A stretch of 59,954 bases of DNA from positions 126,047 to 186,000 of the forward strand of contig NW_019774914.1 of the NCBI RefSeq assembly GCF_001039355.2. The letters run 5' to 3'. This DNA is from Lingula anatina (lineage: Eukaryota; Brachiopoda; Lingulata; Lingulida; Lingulidae). The number at the start of each line of letters is the position of its first letter. Position 1 is the first letter of the stretch. Position numbers and translations under genes: made by a program. Positions 47,733 through 59,800 of this stretch are shown here, one piece after another. The notes beneath the pieces are model-generated. The model was not told the origin of the DNA, did not search any database, and worked only from the letters and a program-made list of their open reading frames with translations.

Positions 47733-47828
47733 AGGGCCGTAGCCTCCGGGGGGGCAGGGGGGGGGGCTGGCCCCCCCCCCCCCCCCCCGTNTGCCCCCCC
47801 TGGCATTTTGCTCAGGCTACGGCCCTGT
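47733..47828. mobile_element. Short CAGGGCCGTAGCC element, copy B' only
   Basis: Ends CAGGGCCGTAGCC and GGCTACGGCCCTG, with a G-run/C-run hairpin interrupted by an N at 47791. Copy A' reads straight through (gcactttggtatatg near 42600). TTTGG is repeated on both sides, a 5-bp target duplication. Confidence 0.6.
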
Positions 47829-48337
47829 TTGGTATATGTTGTAGTGAATATTGGACAAGTATCCATACTCTCTTTGCTCTTCACATTAGGTGTGCATTCC
47901 ACATGTTCATGGGGAGGTGTGTGTGTTTATAATGGGGGGAGGAGGAGGCAATTAAATTTTTAAAATAAATACGCTAGTCCATGAGTGGATTTAGAGACGA
48001 GGTAAATAAAGCATGCTAGCTAGAGCACCAGTACATGTTTCTTCCCGCCCCCACCACCTCCCACCCTAATCCATCTATTAAGTTTAGTCTCAGCTGTTTG
48101 TCATTTAGAAATTTCCTTGGATTTGATTACTGTCATTTTTACTGAGCTCGTGCATGCGTATCATTGTCATTGATTGCAGTAACTTTCTTGACTTGTATAT
48201 GACCCTTGGCATATGACCCTTTGTGGTAAAACAGAATATATTATATTTCTATGAGTTGTTCACAATGTTTTTATTGTGAAATATGGATCTCATACAAAGA
48301 GTTATTATCCCTTTAATAATACAGACAAGGATGTTAA

Positions 48338-49905
48338 GGGGGCAGTGTAGGTTAGAGATTTTATCTTAAAATAAAAGTCGTAGCTTTTTTATTCCTGTCA
48401 TATTCATTTAATGTATCTTCAAAACATCTAATTATGCTTGAAACAGCTTCAACTTCATCGTGTGACGTAATATTGGGATTTTGGGGACAAAAACACCATT
48501 TTTAAACACCAGATTTTCTCAGGCACCTGGACAGCTATAAACATGCTTTTAATGGTATTATAACACTTGAACAAAGTACTACAAAAGGGAGTCGGGGATT
48601 TTTCTTTAGAGACTTATTGTTGATTTTATCTATAAAAATGTGAAATTACATCAAAATATTAAGGAATTCTCACTTTCAAAGTCAATAAATTGGAAAAGAG
48701 AAGATCAATCATCCTTTTTTTTAATTAGCATGGTGAATTTGGTCTCCCTCAGGTGTACAGGTAGACATTTATAGCTCATTCTGATAACGCTATTTTGTCA
48801 ATCTTGAAAGCGAAGAAAACGAGCAAAAACCCTTTCATGGAGGTTAATTGTCCAAAATAGCAAATTAAATTTTTGATAGCTTAACCTGTTGTTATCGTTC
48901 TGACAATCCCCAAGATGGGTACTCTATTGCCGGTTGAAATTAGCTTGTTTGTATGCATTTGGATGTCAGAAAATCTTATTTTTGTATCAATCACACCGCC
49001 TGTTAGTAACTTCAAGGGGTTACTGCTAGCACTGCCAGAATGATTGACAGGCAATTAAGTATGCTCTAACTATTCAACCAATCACATCAATTGACGTCGG
49101 GGCAAGTGTTAGGGATGCGCTCTAGGATGTGCATACAATAGCAGCATCACAGGCGGTCTTGTCCACATTCGCCTAACGAAAAATGGTTCGAAAACACGAT
49201 CGTGTTACAGGATGCCGATCGGACCATCAACAACAAGAAATAGTTGCAACCAGAAAGGCTTTGTTAGAGGAAATGTCTAAAGTTGGGTGACTCGGGTAAA
49301 ATTCTGCGATAATTGTTGAAGAAAAAAGCACCATGTAGGCCTTGAAAGTGTGTACATACGTCCAGACCTGTACCTCGCGGTATACCAACATGTACGTTTA
49401 AAATGCTAGGGCTTATTCTCCAGCTCATATCTTATTAGTTAACAAGAAAATCGAAAGAGCGCGTGTAACAACAAGAAGTTTAAGGGAGAACGCTTATTTC
49501 AAGCAAATCCAATGTGTTAGAAAAGATCCATCTTAGCACTGATCACAATCAAGAGCGACTATCAAAACGGCTTAAGCAGAACTATAGGCAATGCTTTGCC
49601 GATCGCTGTTTATGACATAGGGGGTATGGCGCATCACTGTTCTATTGTTTCTCTAGTCGTGCTGATGCTGCTAAGGTCCCCCCACCGAGTTTACCCATGC
49701 CAACTGCCCTTGACAATGAAGGCAGGGCATAGACCAGGCCACCGGTGCCGATGTGTGCAGCATCAGTATCCTCACAAAAAAACATATTTTTTGTTCAAAA
49801 TGTAAAAATCTCATTCTGTTAAACATTAGATACACATTTAACCAATAATTAGACATAAAAAACCTAAAACGACGATTTTTAGCCATATTTGGGTACATTG
49901 CCCCC
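48338..49905. mobile_element. 1.57-kb TTAA-flanked inverted-repeat element
   Basis: The ends are GGGGGCAGTGTA and its near-perfect inverse (GGGGGCAATGTA), flanked by TTAA at 48334-48337 and 49906-49909. It is absent from the homologous place in copy A' (44051-44058 reads TTAATTAA). TTAA targets are typical of piggyBac-type elements, but the termini start with GGG rather than the usual CCC. Inside is a 35-codon frame at 49183-49290 (MVRKHDRVTGCRSDHQ...); no complete transposase was seen. It is probably non-autonomous. Confidence 0.72.
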
Positions 49906-50641
49906 TTAAGGAGTTTGAATCAGTCTAACTTGGCACAGATTGTCATCACACAACCTGGCAGTAGAAAAGGGCTGCTGGTCTCGAGGCCCCTTGAGAGGGT
50001 CTGAAATGTATCTGTGGTGAAATTCAAAAAGCTGAACATGTTCTGTGTATTTGCCCCAGAGCAACCTGTATACTAGTACTTGAAGAGATGTTTTAGATTT
50101 TAGCTTGGTAGAACATCTTTGGAACAGCATACTCGTATGTGATGTGCCATGGAGTATATCTTTAGTGAACAAATTGTTTCTTTTGTTATGCTACTGCTGT
50201 ATATGAACATCTGGAGTATATGCATATTGGGGACATCGACATTAGTGAAAATAGAAGTTTTGTTTTGCTAATTAAGTTAATTATATATTTAGTGCATTTC
50301 TGCAATTGTAATCTTTTTGTATTCTCTGCTCATGAATGATTTATCTTTCTAGAAGAATTATAAGTCTTTCAGTCAATAGCAGTCAAACAGATTATTACTT
50401 ATGTCTGAAATTGGTAATTTAAAGGCCACATTTTGGCAAAGGGTCATATAATTTGTTTAAAATGCACGAATATATTATTATAAATGATGCATACATATTA
50501 TTATAGATGGGTACATAAAGTCATACTACCATATGTTTTAACCAAGTCGTTTTATGCATATACATATCAATATCACTACCAGTCAAACAATATTATTTTC
50601 TGTTTTCATGAATAATAAAATTTTGTTATCCTCCCCATTAG

Positions 50642-50837
50642 GCTGCTGATCCAACTATGTACAACTTTCAGTATCACAACACCAGCAGAGATGACAATCC
50701 TGTTCTGGGACAAAACTTCTCCAGGGATAATACCACAGCTTTGACAATTATCAGACCACAAGACATTTGGCTTGAGCATATGTATAGCAGGAGATACAGA
50801 GGTCGCTTCAGTTCAGGGGAACCGAGTGCAGCTACCA
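50642..50837 (+). CDS. Zinc-finger gene exon with likely start codon
   Basis: 196 bp, in phase 0 and out phase 1. The acceptor is tcctccccattag and the donor GTGAGT. The first Met is at 50657 (MYNFQYHNTSRDDNP). Continues with RPQDIWLEHMYSRRYRGRFS. No domain recognised. Confidence 0.65.
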
Positions 50838-53800
50838 GTGAGTTTTCAGCTTTGGTCACATTGACACTGTCCCAGACATGTACCACCATGATTCAGGAAT
50901 CTTGTCTACAAAATGTTTGTTAGATCGTAAATGCCTCCATTGTCAATGTCACTTCTGTTGTCTGAGCCATGAACAGTTATTGACCCTTAATTGCATAATG
51001 CTTAGGCCATTAAAACTTTGTAAATTTGTTGAACATTCTGGCCATGATTTCTGCTGCTGGTCAGCAACTTGAATCTTTGACCTCATTCCGATACCTAGAT
51101 CAATCTAGGGGGTTGGTCCGTCTCCAAGGTGGGGAGGAGGGGAATTCACGTTAAAAATGATTTCAGCTGAAGTGTCTCTGATGTCTGGCACGCCTACTAA
51201 AGCTGTTAGGGTGTTATTAACTATGTCTTAGCAGCTTCAGTAGCCAGACATCTAACCTGCACAAGCTGAAAGCAATTTAGCGAGAATCCCCTCATTGATC
51301 GGTCAATCCTTCTAGATCGATCTATATATGGGAATGGGGTCTTTGTTTCAGGTGTCCCAAAGGGCCAGTATAGGTTTTTAAAAATTGGTCAGAGACAAAA
51401 TTCTACAGCAAATTTTTTTTTAAGTTACAAATGTTTCCTAGGGAAACGATTCACTTTGTATTATTAAAGTTATCTAGAAAAAAAAACTAACGGTATTTGT
51501 CTTTTAAGGTGCATTGGGAAGCGTGGTGTCACAGGGAATTTGTGGAAACTGTGGTCTACAAGAAGACCGATCATCCATTGACAGAGAATACTGTGGACTT
51601 AACTGTGACCAGAACAAATTCTTTGATGATCATAACTACTGCAAGAGAATGTTGGGGGATTGCTGTAAATGCTCAACACACATTTTAAGGTTTGTTTGCA
51701 CGTAATATTCTATGTAGCAACACTAATAATGTTTCAAACTGTTCAGCAACAAAAAAAAAAAAAAGAAAATGGGATGCTTTATAATGTTAATAGCAACTTT
51801 GGTATGAATATGAATTGGGGGGCTTTTATGTATAGCTTTTAAAAAAAATTCCACGTTGACATGTTTGAAATACATGTAATCACTAATGCTTTCTCTTGTG
51901 TGAGAATAATAAAAATATTCTGGTTTAAAATCATACCTTTTATTTCTCTTGAAGAATTTTATTTTAAGAATTTTCATAAATTGTGCTTGTATAATAATTT
52001 GACAGAATTGGAAATGCTTGTTAGTTCAAAATAAGGCTTTCCTTTATTAGCATACATATTATGTAAGCTCAAAACAAACAAACCCAATATGTTTTCAGTC
52101 AGCAACAGGGTGATGGTTCTTTCCATGGCAGTCAACAACAAGGGGATAGAATCTACCTTGGCCAACAATACCATGGTGGTAGTCAACAACATGATGATAG
52201 CACCTACCTTGGGAGCCAACAACATGATGATAGCACCTACCTTGGGAGCCAACAACATGATGATAGCACTTACCTTGGGAGCCAACAGCATGGTGGCAGC
52301 ACCTACCTTAGAAGACAACAGCGTGGTGGTAGCACCTACCTTGGAAGTCAACAGCATGGTGGTAGCACCTACATTGGAAGTCAACAGCATTGTGGTAGCA
52401 CCTACCTTGGAAGTCAACAGCATGGTGGTAGCACCTACCTTGGAAGTCAACAGCATGGTGGTAGCAAATACCTTGGAAGTCAGCAGCATGGTGGTAGCGC
52501 CTACATTGGAAGACAGCAGCATGGTGGTAGTGCCTACCTTGGTAGTCAACAACATGGAGGCAGCACCTACCTAGGGAGCCAACAATATGGTGGTAGCACC
52601 TATCTTGGAAGTCAACAACATGGTGGTAGTGCCTACCTTGGCAGAGAGCAACATGATGGCAATACTTTCCACAGCATTCAACAATATGGGGATAAAACCA
52701 TCCAGGGTAGATATGGACATGATGGTAATAACTACCATGGTTTTCACCATTGTTCTAGTACCTACCAGGACTGTCAGCAGCAAAAGCAGCACATCCATCC
52801 CTTTTTCAGTGAGGAATTCAAAAGATGTGTCTGTGGTAGTCAACAATTGTATGGAGAAAATAGGACTGTAGTTGAATCTGGCTCTGTGGGAATATTCTGT
52901 TGTCAAAATCCAAAGGATGAAAAGGAACAGAACACAAATTTTCAGAGGTCAAGCAGGATAGGGCACACTGGTCTTTCTGTCCCTGGGGGCATTTTGGTTT
53001 GCCCTTCCCCTTCAGAACAAATACATCAATGTTTGATCATAAATAGAAGGACCAATGTTTCTCCATGTGTTCTTCAACCTGTCTCAAGTGACCCCTTGAG
53101 TTCAGGTAACTTGGCAGAGGGTGTTGCACGCAGAAGAAAAAGGACCCACTCAGGTATGCCGCCTGACTTGATAGAGGGATGGATAGCAAGGTCTCCCTCT
53201 GTGAGCCAGTTTTTGCCAGAAGATGATGCTCCTGAAGTTGAGGGAAAGCGACCATCTTGCACATTTGTCCCAAGAACAGGGAAGACAGCCTTGGTTCCAG
53301 ATGGTGAAAACAAGTTTTCAGAGGTGCAAGAGTCGGGGCTGACAAGTAATCCGTATGTGGCCAAAAACAAGACACTGTATGCCCTAAACAGTTCTTCTGA
53401 ATCTATAGATAGTGTTACAGAGAGTGAGTCTAAAAGTTTGCCTGTAAAACAAATCTCCAAGTTCAGTAAAGCAAGGGAACAGAAGAGTGAAATTGTTCAA
53501 AGAAATAAGCTTCTTAAAACAAGGTCAAGGCTGGATGACAAGTTGCTTTTTGTCAAAAGGAAATTTATCTCAGATAGTGCAAAGAGTGATGTTGAAGGCC
53601 AGAAGAAACTGAAAACAAATTGGAATATGAAACCTATAGATGTAGTAACAACCAGACACCCAGCCCCCTGGAAAAGACCTGACCACAAAGGGATTTTTCA
53701 TAATGGACACCTGGGTGATAGAAATCAAGCAAACCTTGTGAGTGTAGCTGGAAGCAGGGAAAGTAATTGGAAGAATGAAGAAACAGGCATGTCAGACAGG

Positions 53801-56800
53801 AAGACAGGTCGGCATGGTACACTTGGAGGAAACAAGGGTGACTGTCAACAACTTAACTTGGACAGAGACACACAGTGTGATGTTACAGCCAGTAAAGGAG
53901 AGGGAGGTCTCAGACAAAAATTGGGTCTTACTTGGAAGGATACTGATGTGAAATCAGAGACATGCAATAGTGATAGAAGTTTGATCAAGACAGAGTCTTT
54001 AACCAGTCAGATGAGCAGTAGGAGAACACAGTCAGACCAAGGCAAGAATACATCATCTGCTTCAAAGCAATCTGCCATGGCATTCCATACAAAAAGTGAT
54101 AAAAATGAAGAGCATACCACCAGTATTTCTGCTTTCACAGACAGTGATAACAGTCAGTACTACAAAGCTAAGCCATCTGCTGCCACAGCTAAGGAAAGTG
54201 ATGACAGTTTGGACTGTACCCCTAATCCATCTGCTATAGTGATTCACACAGTTGTTGACAAACAAGAATGTACTCTCAATTCAGCTGCTGTCACACCCAA
54301 GACAGAAAGTGACAACAATCAAAACTGTGTTACCAGTTCACATGCTGTCATGGTGTCTACAGAAAAGGACGACAAGTCCGTTGATGCTGCACAAAACCCA
54401 TCTGCTGTCACATTACATAGACAAGTGGATGACTGTAAAGAGAGTGCCTCGGTTCATCGGTCTACTTTCACTGCACATTCTGGAACTGATGACAACCCAG
54501 ATACCCTGATGCTTGGCACAGAAAGTGAATTTAAGCCAACCATCACAGGATTTTCAGACAGCGACAGCAATCCGGATTGTCCCCCTAAGCCAACAGTTCT
54601 CACAGTTGGCACAGTAAGTGATGCCAGTGAGGACAGGTTGCCAAGCTGTTTCTCTGGTGAATTGGGCACAGAGGAAGAACTACTTCTCAGTCCAAATTTT
54701 CCATGTCGGGATTTTAGTGGATGGAAAAATAGATTACACAATATTGACATCACATCTGCACTACAGAAATATGAGCTTGCATCTTGTCATAAACCAAGTA
54801 AAATGGAAGACGATGTGTCTAATGAAGCTGCAACCACTGTTCTTGAAATGAGTAACAATGCTTTTGTGGATAATTCAGGAGCTGAGTCTGGTTTTATCAA
54901 AGATTTGAAAAGTGTGAAGAAAACGGCACTGGGAAGTATGGAAATGAAGCAATTACAAAAAGTGTCTGTGGAAAGTGTGGATTCAAGAAATTCTTGCATT
55001 GAATCTTGGACCGCTTGCAGTGATGAAGCAGATGTGGCGTTAATATCACAACAAAAATTAAGCAGCAAAGTACAGAAAGACATAAGTGGCCACCAGTCTT
55101 CTGCCAATAGTATGTTCAGTATTGCAATGACAACTATTAGTTCAAAGTTTGAAACATGCACCAAAGCCAGTGTAGATGCATCACAATTTTCTTCAGATAA
55201 GAAAATGGTTACAGTGATTGAAAACAAGAATAACCAAGAGTCTGATTCTGTGCAGAAAGATGAAGGAAACCACAAGAATGCAGAGTTGCAGTCTAAGAAA
55301 GTTCACAATTGTCATATTTGTGGCAAATATTTTGTTAGATCAGGATATGTGAGCGTTCATATTGCCAAGATGCACAAAGAAGATGAACAGCAAGATCACA
55401 TATTACCAGACAATGGTGCTTCTCGAAATGATACTGTCAGAAATAAACAAAAAGCAGCTACAACAGTTTTGGCAGGGCATTGTAAGATGCTCTCATGTTC
55501 AGATTCAAAAGTTGATGTAAAAAAGACCAAATGTACCTCACGTTTGAACATAGACAAGCCACTAGAATCCCCAGCATCCAGGAAGAGAACATCTAAACGT
55601 CGTAGCACCAGGGCTCTGCTAGGCCAATCCAAATGCAAGCGCTGCATGGAGGGAAAAAAGGGAACATCTTTGTTAGCAAAGAAAATGGATAAATCCCAAA
55701 AACGTGTTAAAAAGAGGAAGACCCATCACCAAAAAACCCTTTGTAACCCTGTCTCAATTCAGACAACCTGTGCTCAGACCATCAAGAAAAGAGGAAGGCC
55801 CAATAAAAAAAGTGCTCAGACACTTCCTGTACCCAGACTACAGACCAATCAGCAAACAAACTTGGCAACAATTCCTTCTCATCAAATACACCAGGCATCA
55901 CTTTCCAAGCAGCAAACCCACCAATTAACAGTTTCCAAGCAGGAAACACTCAAGGCAACGGGTCCTAAGCAGCAAGCACACCAGTCAACAGTTTCCAAGC
56001 AGGAAACACTCAAGGCAACGGGTCCCAAGCAGCAAGCACACCAGTCAACAGTTTCCAAGCAGCAAACACAGAAGACAACAGCTCCCAGGCAGCAAACACA
56101 CAAGACAACAGTATCCAAGAGGCAAAAACACACAACAACAGTTTCCAAGAGGCAAAAACACAAGATAACAGTTTCCAAGAGGCAAAAACACAAGACAACA
56201 GTTTCCAAGACCCAGAAAAATGGGTGTAAAAGTAATTGGCACAATACAAGGGATACTGCCAAAAAATCAAACAGAAGCAGATGTAGAAAGACAAATTATG
56301 AGGTTTTGGTCAATCAGGGTATTGACAGAAAATGTGTTCAGTCCCCCAAATCAAAGAAACCTCTGCCTGGTGACAGTACAGTTAGAATGCCTGGGAGAGT
56401 AAAGAAGGGGATAGAGGGCTCCATAAATATAGGAGTAAGTAGCTCAGATAAAGCTGAGATTGACTTGATGCCTTTGGTTGATGACGAGATCCCACACCAT
56501 TCAACTCACTCAAGTAAACAAGACAAGTGTCAGAGTTCACAAGGCAGTAACAAATGCAGTGACAGACTTGAAAGGCAGAATCGTGAGAAAAGCAAGAAAT
56601 ATAGTGGTCAAAAAAGCAAGGGAAATTCTGGCAGTTACCTAAAAAATAAGGCATTGAAAGCCTTCTCTAGAGAGATGAAAGTTGGGACTGTGAGCAGAAT
56701 GAGCTCTAATATCTTGCCCAAATCAAGACCAAATTATGTTAATGGGAAACGTGAAAAGAAGAAAATCAGTTTTCCAAGGCAGTTTTCTGCACAAGATGGC

Positions 56801-59800
56801 TTTGCTATTAAAAATTGTGTAGTTAAAGTGGAGAAAACTGTTCAGATATCCCAGATGTCCATGTTGAGAAACTTTCAAGATAGCAAGACGAAAAGCAGCC
56901 ACACTAAACCCATGCAGATTGTAAAAGATGTAAAACCTAAAACTGGCCAAAATAAACTTGGCTCACATGTTCCAAATGCCACTTCAAACGGTGATGTGGC
57001 TACAGTGGAAAAGCCTGTCCGAAAGTCAATACCACAAAAGAATGTAAAACATAGCAAGCCTAATGTTAGCCATGCTAATGCTGGTTTGATGGAGGGTGTA
57101 GTCAAGGTTACCAAGATGGACCATCTTCCTGGAAAGCCAACCATACGGGTGATTTCAGGTAAATACTACCAGATTGTGTTATCAAGTTTAGAAATGAATT
57201 AAAAGATTCTCATTATTCCAAATGAATTAGGGTGCCAGACTGAGAAACGTTTTTGGACAGCTGCTTTCATGAAGCAATAGAAGTTTATGCACATTTTTTA
57301 TGTCCAAGATTTTGTGCTTTACTAATTTGGGATAAGAAAGCAGTAGTTATCATGTGTTCATTTAGTAAAAATATTTCATTGTCAGTCATGCTTTTCATGC
57401 TGCATAATGCCATTTTCTATGTTAACAGTGAGAAACCAGGACTGTGATACAGCAGCTAGTAGTTAAAGGATAAACTATCCACTACACCATCTGTCATATA
57501 ATTTTTAAAAAAAAGCTTATTACCCCACTAGTTTCTTAGGTACTTTTTTTTTTAATTTAAGAGACCAGAGACCATTGTTTTCCTTTTAGGTCAGAATTGG
57601 GTGCCATTGAAGCAGTATCGTTCCTGTGGCTTTTGTCGAAATTACAGCAGTGTCAGTAAAGAAGAAGTAGGGAAACACATAGAACTGCAGCACCCCTACA
57701 GATGTGTACGCTGCAACATCACATTTGCCTCCAAGGTACAGTGGGTGCAATATAGAGGGGGAATAAGAAAGCAATTATCTGAAAAAAGAATTAGCCTTTG
57801 ACATTTTTAACCAATTGACACTAATTTGGCCCATAACTTGATTGTGGCAACATCTTGTCGTGTCATGCTGTGTCAAATATATGCCTGTCATTCAATTAAT
57901 TTATAGCAGTCCATCCCATATTTAAAATTCTTCAGAAAACATAATTAAAACTTTGTGAGCCTGGATGATATCCAGTAGTCATTATCACTTTTTCTGTGCT
58001 TTTTCTGCTTTTTTTTCCAAATTAGGAAGAACAAACTCAACACAAGATGGTCCATATCACCCAGCTTCACCACTGTATACTGTGTGAGAAACAGTTCACA
58101 TCCAAAAGTGTGTTTGAGAGGCATCTGAAGAGTGGCACGCACCTCCGTCTTCTCAGAGCACAGAACATTACCATAGGAACTGTGTATGCAGCCATGACCA
58201 ACGGAAGGAATTTGGCCAACATTGGTAATAAATTGGGTTGGATTAAGTAGATTCTGGGCTACCTTAGATATAGTTTTTTGTTTTAATCTTGAGGTGTTAA
58301 ATTTCTCATAGCGATATTTGTTTGAAAAGTGTTTTATAATTTTATTTTCCTTCTAGCCAAATTAATTTGACAGCAACATTTTATAATTCTTTATTTCTTA
58401 CCTATACTACAGATAAAGTATAGAAAATGCAAATAGACTGCTAACACTTCCATTTCCATGGTTTTACTGAAAATAAGTATGTGCTTTATTGCTGGTGCAG
58501 CTACAAAGCTGGCAACTATGACTTTAATATAACTATAATTACATTTTATTAAATGTGATGATATAGTTATTTGCTGTTGGTATTTTTTACATGTACATTA
58601 AAACGACAGTAACATAAACATATACTTTTGTACTTGATTTTAGGTTTGAATATAACTCCTAAAGCACCAAGCTCGGCTTCAATAAGTTCTTCAGCACCAG
58701 TTCCACTGATTTTGCCCCTGATCGGCCAGAAGGAACGGATCAAACACCACTTTCATCAGAATCCAGAGCTGGCCGATTTACTGGGAAAAATAGAAGCATT
58801 GGACACTGAGCACAAGCCCCAATTTACAGCACAGTCTGGGCAAAGTTCTAAAGATGGGGAAAATCTCCCAGTGATTCCCATCCCCACAGAGGTGGATGGC
58901 AAAGTATCAGGAACATGTAAAAATACACAGTTGGATGGAATGAGCAGTAAAGGGCCTGATGCCTCTCAGATTGGTGCCAGCTATGGTAACTTTTCCTCTG
59001 AAATTGCTAGAGGGAAGAAGAGCATTTGCCAGGAACAAAACGGATATGACTTCTTGCAGGAACGTCAATACCTTGATCGCAGCGATGGGTTGTTGTCATG
59101 GCAACAACCAGATTACTATCCAAATGTACTCAATAACTGTCCCTTTGATGTACCTTTAAACGTCGGCTGTCCAGGTGAGGTCCAAAACGATGAGATGAGC
59201 ATTCTCAGTGATGCAGAGCTACAATTAAAGCAATGTAACCTTGGACTGTCAGATAGAAACGAGCCACAGTTTGTACCTGAGGTTTCCAGCTATGAATCTG
59301 GGAAGGCTGTGAGTTATTCCACAGATTTTCTTGCATTAGGTGATAAACAGTCTAAGGCGCCCTTTTGTGGTATGCAATCGTCATTTATGACAGACTTGGC
59401 TGTTGATGTAGGTACAACATTTGAAAGTCCCCAAGATGACAAGTACTTCACAAGCCCTTGCCTACCTCAGCAACCTTCATGTGTAAAAAATAAACCCGGA
59501 TCCACCAGGACAGCTTCAGCCATGGGTACGTGTACAGCAACTGAGAAGGCAGAAGATGTCACGAGCCAACGCCCATTTCTACAACATCCTTGTGGGGGAG
59601 GAAATAACCAGAAATTTAATTTGACAACATCTGCTGTGGATACAGGCAAAGAATTTGTGCAGGATAAAGAGCACTCAAGAAAGAACTATTTTACAAGTCC
59701 ATGGGCACATGTACAGTCTTATTACAGTTTTAACCCTTCCAAAATGGCAGCATCTTCTCATGATACAGGTACAGAGGTTAAATGTGAAGAGGAGTGCTCT

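Larger units (their letters stand above)
46177..52024. repeat. Copy B' of the 5-kb pair
   Basis: Begins after the N at 46174 and runs into the unique sequence that holds the large coding exon of the zinc-finger gene, so it is the copy connected to the intact gene. Confidence 0.88.

Noticed and set aside
51509-51689. Confident TNF-receptor domain call for the cysteine exon
   Set aside because: Cysteine spacing is only loosely similar, and the rest of the protein has nuclear features and no visible signal peptide or membrane segment.
51974-52574. Long frames on both strands overlapping the 33-bp repeat
   Set aside because: Products of a repeat length divisible by three; the real frame is the one continuous with the zinc-finger exon and with the upstream splice phase.
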